A stretch of 64,000 nt of DNA from Branchiostoma belcheri (GCF_001625305.1 NW_017804176.1:803888-867887), one strand, 5' to 3'. Numbered from the stretch's first letter, positions 33,600-47,560 are shown. A program made the numbers and translations. Notes: a model not told the origin generated them from the letters alone.

Positions 33600-33800
33600 C
33601 CGAATGTTTGAAACGTTACCGACTTTGACCTCTGACCTCCATCATCTGTCACCGGCTCAGTCGGTTAACTCTGGGAAATTCAGGTCAGGAAAAGTCATGA
33701 GAGCGCGAGAATTGGAAACAACTGCGGAAACTATGATCGATGGTACCTGACAGAACTGCGAGAGTGGGCGACCTCACGTCAAAATGGAGGTCAAGGTCAA
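33600..33800. promoter_or_regulatory. Nuclear-receptor-like half-site cluster
   Basis: A DR1-type TGACCTCTGACCT lies at 33626-33638 and a DR0 pair AGGTCAAGGTCA at 33788-33799, with another AGGTCA near 33682. Direct repeats of this half site are bound by nuclear receptors such as HNF4, COUP or RXR partners. Function is inference from motifs alone. Confidence 0.3.
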
Positions 33801-36269
33801 ATGAGGGGTGACAAAATGGCGTCCCCATGGAGACCTGTGTGCGGCTTGGCGGAACCCACTGTCATCGTGGATCACTGTCCCAGAACACGACATGCATAGG
33901 GGGCTCCTTCATCACCTAGCTAAGATCTTCTGGCTAAGGCTCGCTTGAATTTACGCTAATTCATTTTGAGGGAGGGCACTTTATTTGGGAATATTTACGT
34001 AAGTTCAGCAGGATGGCAAAGCTGTTGTCGCAGGTTCAACGTTATACCAGATCACCAGCAAAGGCCTCAAGGTCACAACGTCAGTCTAAGTTTGTGTGCT
34101 TCGACCATGATAACTGAAACGAAATATTCATCTGTGTTTGTAGAATGCCATTTAAAAACATTGCAGCTACGATTGCATAGTTTTAGGTCATGCATGCAGT
34201 GACTCAAAACAACAGGTAAGTGAGTACGCACAGGATACGCACCTGTTACAGTTAGGGTTAGGTCTGGGGCGTCTGGGTTCTTTCTTACTTTGTTTTGGAA
34301 TAAGTACAACGTTAACATCATCTAACCTTTCTTGACGTTTTGTGCAGTTATTATACACCGTGTACTCTTCGACTACGCAGTTATATAGTAGCATAAAACC
34401 TTACAAGCCTAACCCTCATTACTGGTATAGATTTTCCACTCTATACTCTTGCCCCAAACATTATTAGTATGGATTTTTCATTAACCAGGACCGTTCCCGC
34501 TCTGTCCGGGCTAACCTTTTTCATCCCAGACTTTCCCGCTCTCTGACTCAGCCTCAATTGTCTCATCAATATCGAATTACACAGCAAGACATTCGATACC
34601 CTTTGGCCCCAACAACACCATCCATGTGACGTCGAAAACGCCTTTTGTCTATTATGGGGAGAATTACTATAATTTCAACCTGCAATTTGATGAAATTGTG
34701 TGGTAGGCTCCACGCCAGCGTTGCGCTGATGTCTTATAATTTGGTGGTGTCAAATTATTACAATTTCGCAGCAGGCGAATTGCAGGAGAACCGTTTTACC
34801 AGAACTAGCTGTCTTGCATATCCAAACACTTCCCTTACTGAAACACCCACCTTTTAGTTACATACTGTATAGTGGCCCAAAATGTATAGTGGCGCATATC
34901 CGCAGTCCTTTGTTGTGGGCGAAAATTACAGCAGTCTGGAATTTCTCTTAACTTAGTCAGAAGCCATAGAGTGAATTTGCTGCTAAATTGCAGGCTTCGA
35001 ATGTTTCTACCTGCAATTTTATTAATTTACTGAGAGTGAAGTTAACAACATCAGCATTGTGTATAGCGGAGGTCGTAACATAATGGCGACAATTGGATTT
35101 ATTTTTCTAGCAAAGTTGCAGGTTTCCAACTTTTTTCTCTGCATGTTTCCGGTAGATTGCAGACTACAGCGACTATTTCACGCTCTAAATGTGATATCAT
35201 CTCCTGACCCTTCCTACAAGCCCGCTTTACCAAATTAACATCATCCTGACCCCCACCCCCTGGCACTGTTCCCAGAACCCGCACTGGAACACTTGACCTG
35301 CGTCACTGCCAACCCAAGCAAAAATACGGAGGAACGAAGAAAAATGGAACGGCTGTTGCTGTTCAGCGACCCATGAAGTGCCCCTTGATCTGAGAAAGAT
35401 TTGAATTGGACCTAGGAACGTCTCGTGACACTCCACACTACAAGTTAAGATTTGATTTCAACCGGCAAAAAATTATGTTCGATTTTGTCAAATGACGTTG
35501 TGCCTTTGATCTCATTTTTTGTGTGAATTGAACATTACCTCGTAGAAAGTTAGCCGAACATTTTAATCCTGTTTGATCCAAGTCAAATTCCAAGAAGTGG
35601 GGACAACTGTAGATGTGCTTCTGATCATTTTGCGTAGTAGTAGTAGTGGGTACGGTGGGCGAGGCTGGATAAAGGGATAAACATACTGAAACTTGGAGCA
35701 GACACGCAATGACATTCTAGTAACGTTAGTTTACGGCCAGACTTCAGGGATCTCGAGTCTAATGCATGGCAAGACATTTTAACGGTCGGTAATTTTTGTT
35801 ATCGTACTTCTGCAGCCTTGTGTGCGCTTTCTGTGTGCGTGTTTCCTCTCTGCAGTCTCCAGGATGACTGCCTGAGGAGACTGTGAGACGTTACTCACCC
35901 TTAGTGGACAATTAAAAACCACTTCGGTCACTTCCCTCATTCCCTGCGGATCTACAGAGATGCGTCTTGGCCGAGGTGTCTCGACTTTAAAATGTCGTTT
36001 GTATGGGCGGAATTGGCACTCTGGTCGCCTGTCTGCCCCGGATTCCTGCGAACTTGTAGACGTTAAAATGATTTTCTGCATACAGAATTGCAGTGATGCG
36101 CTATATCTCCCAGGCGTTTGTATAAGAAGCGGCCGCCCGGCTGAGTGTTAGTGTCCTTAACTCGGCTGACAGGCGTGCAGTCTCCTGAAGGCCAGAGAAG
36201 CCAGGTTTCGTGGGGAGACAGGTGTGGCTGTGCCGGTCCCAGGTGAGCTGCTAGCCTTAATTTTACAGA

Positions 36270-36445
36270 AAGGTGTGCACAGCAGCGGTAGATAACATTT
36301 ACCTGTGCAGCACCAAGCTTGAGTGGTAACATTTACCGTGCAATATTTACGTGTACCCCGGTATTGTGCTGCGTCAAGGCTGAGTTGTAACATTTCCCTA
36401 ACCTTGTAACATTTACAACTGGCACTGCAGAGTTTCAAGGCTGGC
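36270..36445. repeat. Degraded minisatellite
   Basis: About three copies of a 70-85 bp unit share GTAACATTTACC, a GTGCAGCACCAAGCTTGAGT-like block and related variants. The 169-codon minus-strand frame across it is not protein-like. Confidence 0.65.
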
Positions 36446-37144
36446 GTGTAGGATATAATAGCGATGTATAGCTTTGGGACACTGGTGGGGTCTGTAATAC
36501 GTATAGCCCGTGTTGGTACAATCGATGTAAACGACTTCACGGCACTTTCTGCAAACACAAACTTGGCCATGTACACGGTCCCGGAGGATTTGGATTGCAA
36601 AGTTATTGGGTTTTTCACGGCTTGTGGTAATGTGGTGTGTGGTGCATGGGACGTGTGGTGGGACACAGACTATTACGTAAGCACAACGGAGGGGGTGGGG
36701 CGATAATGCATCCCCGAGGATACCTTTTCGATGAACGGAAGCTCATCACAGAATGCATCGAGTAGTGACTAATGCACGACTTCTGGAAAGCTAGAGTACG
36801 TGACGTTCAACTTTCTTGAGTACGTGAGCGAGGTACGTAAAGAAACAGACGCCGTAATAAGACTGAACTTTAGATCAACCACTCTAAGAAAATGGACGTT
36901 ACAATTTCTGAATACAAGTATATCCTAACTGCCAAGCCATCTACAGGTACTCGTAGATGGTCAGTATGCCAGTTGCCTGCTACCGACGAAAGCTTGAGAT
37001 AATACCCGTAACTGTTGTTGAGTCTACTATGATTCACTGTAACGTTGACTACAAAAATTGGAAAGCAAAGACACCAATTCAGACGTTTCAGGTAGCATCC
37101 ACTACCTTTTGTCAGTGACACTGGAGTCAGAAAAACTGTTGTTG

Positions 37145-37196
37145 TGCGTATCTTATTACATGGATGTCTAACCGTCACCGACGTACGTATCAAGAC
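37145..37196 (+). repeat. Copy of a dispersed 40-50 bp repeat
   Basis: This copy reads GCGTATCTTATTACATGG, then ATGTCTAACCGTCACCGACG, in the same orientation as the copy at 30592-30646. Confidence 0.65.
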
Positions 37197-39199
37197 ACAA
37201 ATCCTTCGATACCTAGTTGATGCTGGTTAACGGCACTTGTGTCAGAGGACTACCCCAGCTCCTCTGTCCTGCTGGTTTATGACCCATGTCCAGCCCGGGG
37301 ATGTGACGCAGCTGACCAGAACGGAACCATCCCGATCTCTTCAGCCCACCCCGCCCTTACACTGACCCAGAACATTGAGAAAACAGTAATGTTCAACCTT
37401 CTGACCTCTTGGGATATCTGTGGGGGAAACGCAGTAATTCCGGTACCAATACAAGGAAACTGTACATTATGTAAGGATCTGTTTCATCGGAAAACAACTA
37501 TACAGCTCTGATTTGAGTCGCTGTACTCGTAACAAATCGTTACACCTTCTTGGAAGCAGGAATGAAAACAATAGCTCTGTATTCTGGATTTTTTTCGACG
37601 CCGCTGCAACACTGATGACTTTTCTGTTGTGTAGTCTGCATGTTACTTTTACTGGCAGGTTTGAAGCTGCTCGCCTTTGACCAGTTATGAAAAATGAGTG
37701 ATCGACTACGACATACATATCTACCTGTTACTGTATGGCATCATGTATTCTGTCTTTTGTCTCTAAAATTTGGCAGACGTGTATCGCGTGAACTCGCTCA
37801 GGCAGGCGGGACTCGGTTACCACTAATTCAGCGGATGCGGTGTAGAGTAGGGCAGCGCTTCCGTAATGTTATTGCATATTCACGTGCCGATTATGGTCGT
37901 CTTGCGTGACAGACAGGGTGTGTGTCGAGGGAAGCGACGTAGAGCGCTAACGGCAAGAAGGAGTAATTCTAATTTGTCTATTTCTGCTTTCTGTAACCAG
38001 ACTAGCTCTCTCGGTATCTTAGCTCAAAGTTCAAAGTTATATGTCAGCTGTTCACGAAAGGACGAAATCCATTGGGGACAGTGTTCCAGTGGGCACTGGC
38101 AGCTGCGGAGGGACGTTGTCAAATCTGATATCCAAGGCGCCGTGCTGAAGGCCCTTTGGAGGGCGTAGGTTGGGTTCTTGACAGGTTCCCTGCGCGAATC
38201 CTCCGCTCAAGTACAGGCATAAGTGAACCCGACTTCTGATTCCCTACGTGAAGCCGCAACTCAAGTACCAACTTAAACTGCTCTTGACTTCAAGCTGAAA
38301 CGTTGCCAAACTCCCACATACGGCTTATGTTCAAAGGAAGATTACCACTTGGGACACTCAATGACGGATACACAACATTTACTGTGGTCTGGAAAGCAAA
38401 AAGACATTTCAACAGGAACCGTTTCTAAGAATAGACTTAAAGTACGATGTAGTTAAGAATTGTTAAAAGTAGTAATAGTCAGTCTACACACTTGTTCAGA
38501 AGTGTGTAGAAACCTAAAAATAAATCCAGATTGATGATCGTAGAGGCTTGAAGTTTGAAGTGTTCTCTTTGCTTCAGTTTCAAGAATCAATAGTCATAAA
38601 ATACCACATGACGAAGCCTTTCATAGTTTCCAAGAAGCATTTGTAAGGCCTTTGGGAAGTAGGGACGCTTTTCATAGTCCCCTTCCATTATATTCTCCAC
38701 AACTCATCGTTCCTCGTGGAGGTTCCAAACAAGTTGATCTAAAGTGGCTACAAGAGGGTGGATCACATTACGGTGACAATCGTAATAGATCTAGACTAAG
38801 GTGTACACATAAAGTTATGATAAGTAAACTGTCAGCCTTCAGTTGTTCTGATGAACTGCTTGGATAGATGCCGACGCTTCTAGCAGCCCCTTTCCCTAAC
38901 ATTACTGAGGATTGGACGATCCCTTCTCGGAAACAGTATCAGGACCCGGAGCAGTTTGCTGGTACAAATGGTAACCTAAAGGACCCATTAGTACTATATG
39001 CGCACGACATACCATTGCAGTCAACCTTCCACTGTGTTATCGTGCAACACTGAACCGCAGGGCAAATGACGGATTCACATGCTGCTTAAAGCGCTTGTAG
39101 ATCGTGAGAGACCTTTCAAGAAGGTACATGACGGGGTCACACCTTAGCTGATATGTCTGTAACAATCAGGTATTTTCGTTGGCATCTATAATTCAGTGC

Positions 39200-40560
39200 A
39201 CATGTGAATTGTTGATTATGGGTCCCAGATACTTAACGACTGATGCACAGTTGCCACAGCCCTTCTGATGCGCACTGCGGAATCTCTTAGCTCATCAACA
39301 GTTACAAACCCAACACATGGAGAGTGGGGAGGATTGAATGTTGGCTCAGGTCCAGGTATGTCGTTGTTATCTGATACCTAATGCATCATTTTACAATCTG
39401 CTTGTGCTCATTATGTTTGCAATCCATTACCTATTAAAGCTGGATTTAGCAAAGCACCAACCCGAAACGTAAATTTGGAATATAATGGACCACGTTTTGG
39501 AATGCAACGTGCATTCCACTTCATGTTATTCCAAAACATGAATAGAATCTCTATAATTGAGCTGCTGCAACACCCCACTGTGTGTAGAACCACTAAGCCC
39601 ATGAGGAGTTACTAGTATGCTCTCAGCACAGGGATAGCGGTGGAGATTTTAATGTTGTTGGCTCCTACCCAGATAGTCGATGCCTGCTGCCACATCCATC
39701 CAGAAGCTTCTCGCTGTACTAGCATTTGGAACCCCCTTTGTAATCAGGAGTTACAAGCCCAACCCAACACAGGGAGAGACGAAAAGTTTAAATCTTGGCC
39801 CAGATCCAGAGGTAGTTGTTGCCTGATATTGCACTATCAGGCTAGACAAGGGTCTAGTCGATTGCTATACTCCGCGTTGGAAGTGGACCAATGCTAACAA
39901 AGCCATGCTACTAATAGGCAGCAGCTACTGCATCCCTGATAATTCGCACTGTGTCTGGAGTTCGTAACTTCGGAATCAGGTACGAATTTATAATCAACAC
40001 ACGGAAAGTTGAAGGTTTGACTGTTGTTGGCTCTAACCCAGATACATGTAGTTGTGGTCTGACTACTTAGAACTGGACTGCGGGCACATCCCTGAGGATG
40101 CCGACTGCGCTTTTGAATTTGGAAACCGCTACTTCATGAATAGTTACGATCTTACCACAGGGACAGAAGTAGGGTTTGAATGTTGTTGGCTCCAATCCAG
40201 ATAGTACTACATGTAGTCCGATAGTCAGTGCATAAGCTGAGTTGCTGCCACATCCCGTCTAATGCCTACTGTGTGCGTGTGGACGCTTTTAGATCATCAG
40301 CAGATACACAAGGAGAGTGGGAAAGTTTGAACGCTTTTGGCTCCAATCCAGACACATGTAGTTGTAGCCTGCATATTTGCATTGATGCCACATCCCCACT
40401 GACGTTCAAACTGTGGAGGACTTATCCAACTTATCCAGTACAGGGAGAGTGATGAAGTTGGGAAGTTTGCTCAGATCCAGACATTTATTGCCTGATACTT
40501 ACCGGATACGCAGCTACTACATTCCTACTAATTTCCCAACGCTTTGATCTCAAGTATAAT
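39200..40560. repeat. Degraded tandem array, about 8 units of 120-230 bp
   Basis: A string of landmarks recurs in order: ACACAGGGAGAGTGG, AAGTTTGAATGTTGTTGGCT, CCAATCCAGATA, ATGTAGTTGTAGCCTGATA, CTGCCACATCCC and GCGCACTGTG. The CCAGATA-like landmark falls near 39230, 39353, 39666, 39801, 40032, 40195, 40347 and 40475. Unit length varies, one interval seems to hold an insertion, and no frame is maintained. I see no gene in it. Confidence 0.75.
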
Positions 40561-41014
40561 CCACCAAATGGGATTCCTACTGGTGAATTTACCCTAGACG
40601 GTATCAGAAATTGGGCTACGTGGCGTCTTGCAGTTCACCGTTGGAACCCACGCGTAAGGCGGGCTTTTTCTCATCCTCCGTATGCTGCATAATAACATGC
40701 TATCGCCAGCAGGCGGCACGGTGTACACTTCTGGCTGGATAAGTAATCATAAACTGAAGCAGCAGATGTTGGAGAAGACTGTTATGTTGGAGGATGTTAG
40801 GCTGTTGGAGACGGCTGTCATGTCATCGTTCCTTTATCATATCACCGGCAGAACTGCCTGTCGGCGTAACACACCAGCTGGGTATGTATACTCCGTAAGT
40901 AGAAACTATGTAAGCAAATGAAACGAAGTTTGAGTCATTGCATACTGGGACGTATTCTATATATGCTTTGTCGATTCTGAAACGTGCTCGAAGCGTGGCT
41001 CACCACAAATACGG

Positions 41015-41335
41015 TAGCCTCTACCAGGCTTGGGGAGGTGGCTGGAAAGAGTAGAAATCGGCCAAATAGAGAGATAAGCATGCCAAGGGAGTTTGTCCGT
41101 TGAGAGAACAGTTCGCCGCACCCCAAATGTTCTCTCAACGGACAAACTCCTTTGGCATGCTTATCTCTCTATTTGGCCTATTTCTACTCTTTCCAGACGC
41201 CTCCCCAAGCCTGGTAGAGGCTACAAATACGGGACCTCAGGTCGAACGTTCTCAAATGGCCAGACTGGGATTTAAACCCGCCACGATGTGGCCCAGGAGC
41301 AGGCTAATTAACCACTAAACCAAATATAGCGGTTA
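41015..41335 (-). mobile_element. SINE with an inverted partial copy (hairpin)
   Basis: On the minus strand a tRNA-like head (A box TGGTTTAGTGGTTAATTAG near 41320, B box GGGTTTAAATCCC near 41275) is followed by a body down to about 41127. The body then recurs in inverted orientation at about 41015-41107, with only some 20 bp between arms of about 95 bp. The arms differ at a handful of positions. It is either two SINEs inserted head to head or a foldback product. Confidence 0.85.
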
Positions 41336-44300
41336 CGTTGACAGCGTTTACTGCTTGTAGGGCTGACTTTCAGGTTTGACTTTATTTCAAGACCACTAAC
41401 ACATTGTTAAAAAGGGTGGGAGACAATTGGCAACTGTACTGGATTGTACTAAAAGTGGTACTCGTTCCAGAGTCTACGTGACAAGATTCTGATCTGAATT
41501 ACTCTATTCATTTTGACCCAAAACTGTAATCTGTACTGCAAATCACTTCATCATCTCCCGTGGCGATAGAAAAGTCATACAAATGGTCGCATCAAACTCC
41601 GACACGAAAAGGGAGCCACGAAACCTTCTTAAAACTATCATCTCCTGTCAATCTTGGCTCAAAGGCAACTTTACCAAGACGGCATACTAGAATATGGTCT
41701 GGAGTTTGAGTCATCCTTCCTGCGTTTATTGATCGTCTTTGATGGAGCGTTTTGATTTATAGAATCCAGCCGTCATATGCCAAAAGACTGGATCTGCCTT
41801 CATGGGTATCCCTAGTGGGAGGCTATATAAATGTCACTGTATATCCTTGTCATCGGATCAAACGTCAAAAGTTCAACATATCACTCTTCCTAAAAAGTAC
41901 TTACGTACATGCAATTCCGCTATCGATCCGTGGCACTTGGCAGTATTTCTTGATCCGGTTTGCAATAACAAGGAAAGGTAAAACGTTACCGTCCAGCAAC
42001 CAAGAAGCTCCGGGTCGTAAAGATGTAATAATAGGCTTTATTCAAACGTGATGATGTGGGCAAGGGAATGGCGCTGGGGAATCCTGACATGTCGTTCAGT
42101 GGAACAGAGGAAATGTGAAAGGTTAGTTGTCAGGTAAAATCAAGAAGGTAACAAATGCTGCAGAAGATTACATTATCTGTTACCATCGATGGCAGTTCTG
42201 ATGTAAATGATGGGTATATTTACATTACCTTTTGCCATGAAAAAAAGATGCTGTAGAAGATTGATAGATCTTTATGACAACCCTTGATTTTACTGAATTC
42301 AATAATGCATCTTCAGAAAAAGAACAAACTTTATCAATACATGACTGACAGGTTAAAATGGAAGAAAACTATAAACACTAGTGTAAAAGTAGGAAGCAAA
42401 GTAATATATTTTAAAAAGCTGGTTACATGTAACATAGTTATTATGAGCCACCCAATGCAATTATAACGTTCAATGACGGAGACGACAATTTCAATGTTCC
42501 GCAGTAACAACAGGTAGACTCTTGGTCCAGATTGCGCCGACAATTTGGCATGAAATATGTATCAACATTTGGTCTGTATTACGGATGGAAGAACTATAAT
42601 TGTCTGCTGGTCACCCCCGTAATAACAGCAGCTATCTTATCCTTCATGCATATTGCATGCCTGAACATCCCCACCGGGGAATTGATACCCACCATCCACC
42701 CTGTAATAACGGTCATTCACACATGAAATAGACTTCCGCAACTTTCAAAACGTTGCGAGCAATTCTCCCACAGAGGGATGGATGGCCAATTTGGCATTAC
42801 GGCGGAGGCTCCGGGCAGACCTTGCCCCGAAAATGTGCCGGGATCGGAAGGTAATGAAAGAGGGCCGACTGTGATGCGTCTCGTCCCTTCTGTTGGGCGA
42901 AACTGGCCGTCCTGACCTCGTATATGCACTATAGAACCTGATGGTTCTGTCACGGTCTGGGAAAACTGGCTCAACGGCGTGTCTTTAACCCATGTTCCTA
43001 CAGATAGATCTGATATGCCCAACTGTTTATAGTGCCATAAAGGGTCTAAAGCAAGGTGTAATAGGGCGTGCAGTTAGGCGTGATAGTAACAGTCTGGAAA
43101 GTTCGATTCAGTGACCTCCATTCAAGGACGTTAGGATATTTTGTACATCTGCTCCCATGGCCCATGACATGGCCACGCCCTGCAGACCGTATCACACAGA
43201 AAATAGCACAGGAAATGTCCAGAACTGGAAGTAGAACGCTGACTGACATCTTTACCCGCCGAATCTTATGGATTGAGTCCTGTTACCTTGGAAGGATAAA
43301 TGGGACTCATCATGTTGCAACACTTGTCATTTATCTTTCCCATGTCTCCTGAGACTCACGGAAGATATGGCAGCATTTCACCAGTCATAGAAACAGTAGG
43401 AGCATCGGCAATGTGCCTGGGTAGCAGACTAACCTCCACCGAGTTTTAATCTTGCCATATTTGCTGATTGCGTTCTGTTTTCTGGTTACTGTTGATTACC
43501 GCTACGTTCCCAATATCTCAGGCAGACATCGGAACATGGCAGCAATCAAGAAAACTATGCAATCAGCAAAAACATATCGAAATGCTGCCAGTAGACTGCT
43601 GTAGACGCCATGGCAAGTCGCCTTTATTTCGATAAAGAGCCTTTATCTACACGACCCTGTTGGCCGTAGGAGGTCAACCGAGTAAGGAATATAGTAACTC
43701 TGCATAGAAATGTGCGAAATAGTTCGAAACTCGTTCTACGCTTCTAGTTCCCGGCATAGTCTATGACAAACCTGAAGAAGGCCAATGAACTGTGTGAAAT
43801 GGATAACTGGAACCCCGGTAATGTACACATTCTCGAAATCAAGGAACACCGACCTAATGGAAACGGGATTCCGCAGGAGATAAGATGTGACGCCTGGGTG
43901 ATCTGGGCTGCCTTAAGGCTTAAAACTTAATGGGAGGGACTTAGAGGTCAAGTGGGCACCTTTTACGAAGGGTAGGTTGTACTTACGAAACAGAGATAAG
44001 CGAACGTAAATTCAGGTACTGAACGTCACAGGCTGGATACCAAACAACATGCACAGACAGGCCGAGGGGCGCTGTAAGGATTAGCGTACTGTACGCATTC
44101 TAGATAGAACGCTGACCAAATGTGCAAAGTAGCCCTAAAGGCATAAACGTTAATGGAACATACGTACACTGCTAAGTCTGGCTATGAGCAGGCAGTTCAC
44201 AGGAAAACAGGATAAAGTTACTAGAATACCAATGTCTGTTTAAAAGGAGGGCAAGAGGCAAAGGAGTCAATGTATTGACTACCACTGGCTAGGAAACTAG

Positions 44301-46829
44301 TAGAATGTGATTGGTACTGAAAACAAGATTTACGCCGAAAAATCCTAGAGAGGCAGATGTATGATACAGGGTAAATTTCCTGCCTGGAATATATACTACA
44401 TGGCGGGATAAAACATAGTATCACGCACATAAGATAGCATTGACGTTCCTAAAACATGCTTGATTAACTCGTAAAGTCCGTGTCCGTGACCCTCTGTCAA
44501 CATGGGTCATCGCTGATGGAGCAAAAAGAAGATACGAGACGTTTCAGACGAGTCAAACTCCCCCTCCTCCCATGTTTGTTTGAACAAAAAAGTGGACATA
44601 CGTTTTCGGTGTAGGTTAAGAGAAAAGGCACTCAAACAGGTGAAATATTGTCTCCATATAGCGATTGAGTCATTCACCTGAGTCATCTCCTCTCTTCTAT
44701 GGTCGCTGATAGATGTAACGGTTTTCAGGCAATCTTCTATCGTTGAGAGAAAGCTATATATTGAGCAGAGGACTTGCGTAAGATCGTCCGTTTGTGGATA
44801 CATTTATGTAGGAGGAAGAATGAGCTGAAAGGCATCTACTTGAGAGTGCCATGCCTCACGGCCATGCTCGACAGAGTTTTATCTGATACCACCACATAAA
44901 ACTGTCGGCGTGCACAAGAAGTATCAGTTCCTTGACATGATAAAGCAAGTCAGCGGCAACGCTACTGCTCTACCTCGTGATTTCCAGTACACCGTGGGCT
45001 AATGTCGTGTGTGCTGGTCGTCCTCCAGGCAACAGAATGTCTTCGTCGTTGCGTACATGAATATCACAGGTTCATAGACCCCTAATTTAGAGACCAAGCA
45101 ATGGTGCTGTACGATTTCTTAGAAAGCATAGTTATGAATATATATACACAGTGGATATATGACACTGCCTCCAGAAATGTTGCATCTTTGTCATTTTTCA
45201 CCAGACGTATTGGTACTTCGTAGAGACCTCAAACACAGTAACACTGCTCCACTACCTCACGTGATACCCGTGATTATGAGTGTGAATATTGCTTCTGAGG
45301 GGTCGTAGTTAACCCGGAATCTTGTTTTTGTGTGCATTGACGCACTAGATAGATCAGTATTTGTCCTTCTTGGGGCCACATATCTTACAAGGCTTAGTCT
45401 GAACCCTATGACTGAGCTTATAGCGGATACGAATGTTGAGAGTTGGTAGTTTTCTCATGCTCAAATAAGTTTCTATTTCTAAGGGGGGAAGGCTTCCTGT
45501 CAATGTTTTCAGCCATTATCGTAAACTTGCAGACAGGGTTACGTCGTCATGACGGTGTTTAGGATCTAATTCTTATCCCAATCAATGGTTACAGCACGTC
45601 ATTGGAAACCTCCAAATTACCTCCAGGAACATTTGACGGAGAATTTAACACCTATTTTTCTTGTTATCGATGCAATAAAAACCGACCGCCCACGCCAATT
45701 TGGTTCCGGGCCAGATCGTTTGAAGCCGTCGGGGCTTGAAGCTCCCCACTTGAAACGCGGCTGGTTGCTGGGCTCGGCGTGGCAAGAGGAGGCAATCCTG
45801 TTCAATTCCTCCAGATAATGTAGGTGGATTCTGGCGTGGCTGCTTTAATCTGTGACATATGCAGCGGGTCTGAGCGAAGGGCCGCACTTTGAACTGGAAG
45901 CCGTATGTTGCCTGCGGTATCACCATCTATCTTCGCCGCCGCCACATCGTGATTCTCCCGACACCTACCCTGCCGACAGGGGGAGCATCAATAACGCTAA
46001 TGGTAGTTCCACAATCTCCGTATCAAAACAGAAATTCCGCCGGCTTAAGACGTCGTGTGATACAACTCAAGGCTTACGTACGCTCACACGGAGACATGAA
46101 AGTTTCATGCAGGTTTGTTTTCACCCGTGAGAACGGCCAGTTGATGGTATCACTCGGCTTTTAAGATCTGAATAGACATGTTTGTAGCTGATACTGAAGC
46201 ATCTTCATCGCCAAGGGGCTTAACGGGAAGATGGGAGATTAAACCCAAAGTACCCAGAGTCAATTTGAAAATGTATTGAACTGAGAAGAAGACGTGGAGG
46301 AGAAAGCTAGTGGGTTGGGTCAGATGTCATGAATCTACTTACACTGACCTGTCAGAAAGCTGCACAAATTACTTTTCGTTTTGCCCGAAGGCGGCCGGGT
46401 AGCGACGTTTGATTGCTCCAGGCTGCCGCTTGATGGATGCGATTTTCTCTTTTACGACGAACAATATAACAGAAACCGATCGGATTGAAAAGTTCTTATG
46501 GGAAACGATATATTACCTTACCTGACAGTTGACCGGTTGTTCTAATCCAATGACTCTTCAGAGGATGGTGTTTACATCGCTATCCCGTCATTGTCAGCGG
46601 GTTAGATTGTGCTCAGGGAAAAGTCACGTTGACCATTTTTGCATAGAATACTTAACTAAGTGTGTGTAGAGTTAGGATAGTGTCACTCTACGTGTAGATA
46701 TCACAGCGGACCAATACTTGTATGAAGGCAGGAGCATCGATTCGTATGCATTGGTACATGGTGACAATGTCATGATCTTTGCGGTTAGCACTCTGAACAT
46801 CTTACGGCGAAATTTGAAATAAAAAAGAC

Positions 46830-46945
46830 TGATTTAGATATAAGAGACGAACTGTAGATATAAAAGACGAGAACCAGTTTTATTACACCACTTAACGTTA
46901 GATATAAAAAACGAGACGAGTTTTATAACACCACTTTATGGTTCA
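46830..46945. repeat. Tandem repeat of about 57 bp
   Basis: Two full copies and one partial copy share GATATAAAA(A/G)ACGAGA, CGAGTTTTAT and ACACCACTT. No gene is seen. Confidence 0.8.
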
Positions 46946-47039
46946 TTTGCCGTATTATCAAATAATTGCATGTATGACCAGGACCAGCCGTACTCAGCAC
47001 AGTGCCTGGTAACAAGGCTGCTATGTCTGACATGACAAG

Positions 47040-47560
47040 GACGTCTCACGCGTCGTACGTCACGAGAAAGAAGACTTAACGCCAGCCCGGTGGGCTCACA
47101 CAAAGGCGAGGCCGTGTGTCTGAGGGTGTGTGCCGGGAGGCGGAAGGGCGCCGATACGGGCTGTCAGGCCGCCCGTGAGTTATGTGAAGGCCATCGCGGC
47201 GTATCGACCCGACCTCGGTCTTACAGCCGCCCCTTCGCATCAGGACGGAACGGAAGCGAGGCGTAAGGGGCCTTGTCTGCTGGCACCGCGTCACGACCAT
47301 CCATCTTGTCTCCCCCCGACGGGACGGGGCAGTTGGACCTACAGCAGCTGGAGTCTGTAATACGCGGAGTAAGGTGGTGTTTCCCCGCTCCATGTGTCCT
47401 TTCAGGAGGGTAAGACATGCCTGCTGCCGGGATAAAGTTCAGGTCTCAGCTCGGTTGAACCCTTCAGCCCGGTGACATTCGTTATCAATATGAAATCAGG
47501 CTGGCGCGGATAAGCGCGCTGAGGGGTGAGCAGGGCGACTGATGAGGTCCTCTGTGTCAA
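47040..47560. promoter_or_regulatory. CpG-dense GC-rich block
   Basis: About 500 bp with very many CpGs stand out from the surrounding sequence, about 1.5-2 kb upstream of the signal-peptide exon at 49028. Both strands have long open frames simply because stop codons are rare in such sequence, and neither looks protein-like. It may be a CpG-rich promoter or enhancer. Confidence 0.35.

Noticed and set aside
36157-36666. 169-codon minus-strand open frame
   Set aside because: It runs through a degraded minisatellite and has an erratic, Cys/Thr-rich composition without domain features.
47076-47418. Arg/Pro-rich frames on both strands of the GC-rich block
   Set aside because: Open only because stop codons are rare in CpG-rich DNA; no splice sites or family resemblance.
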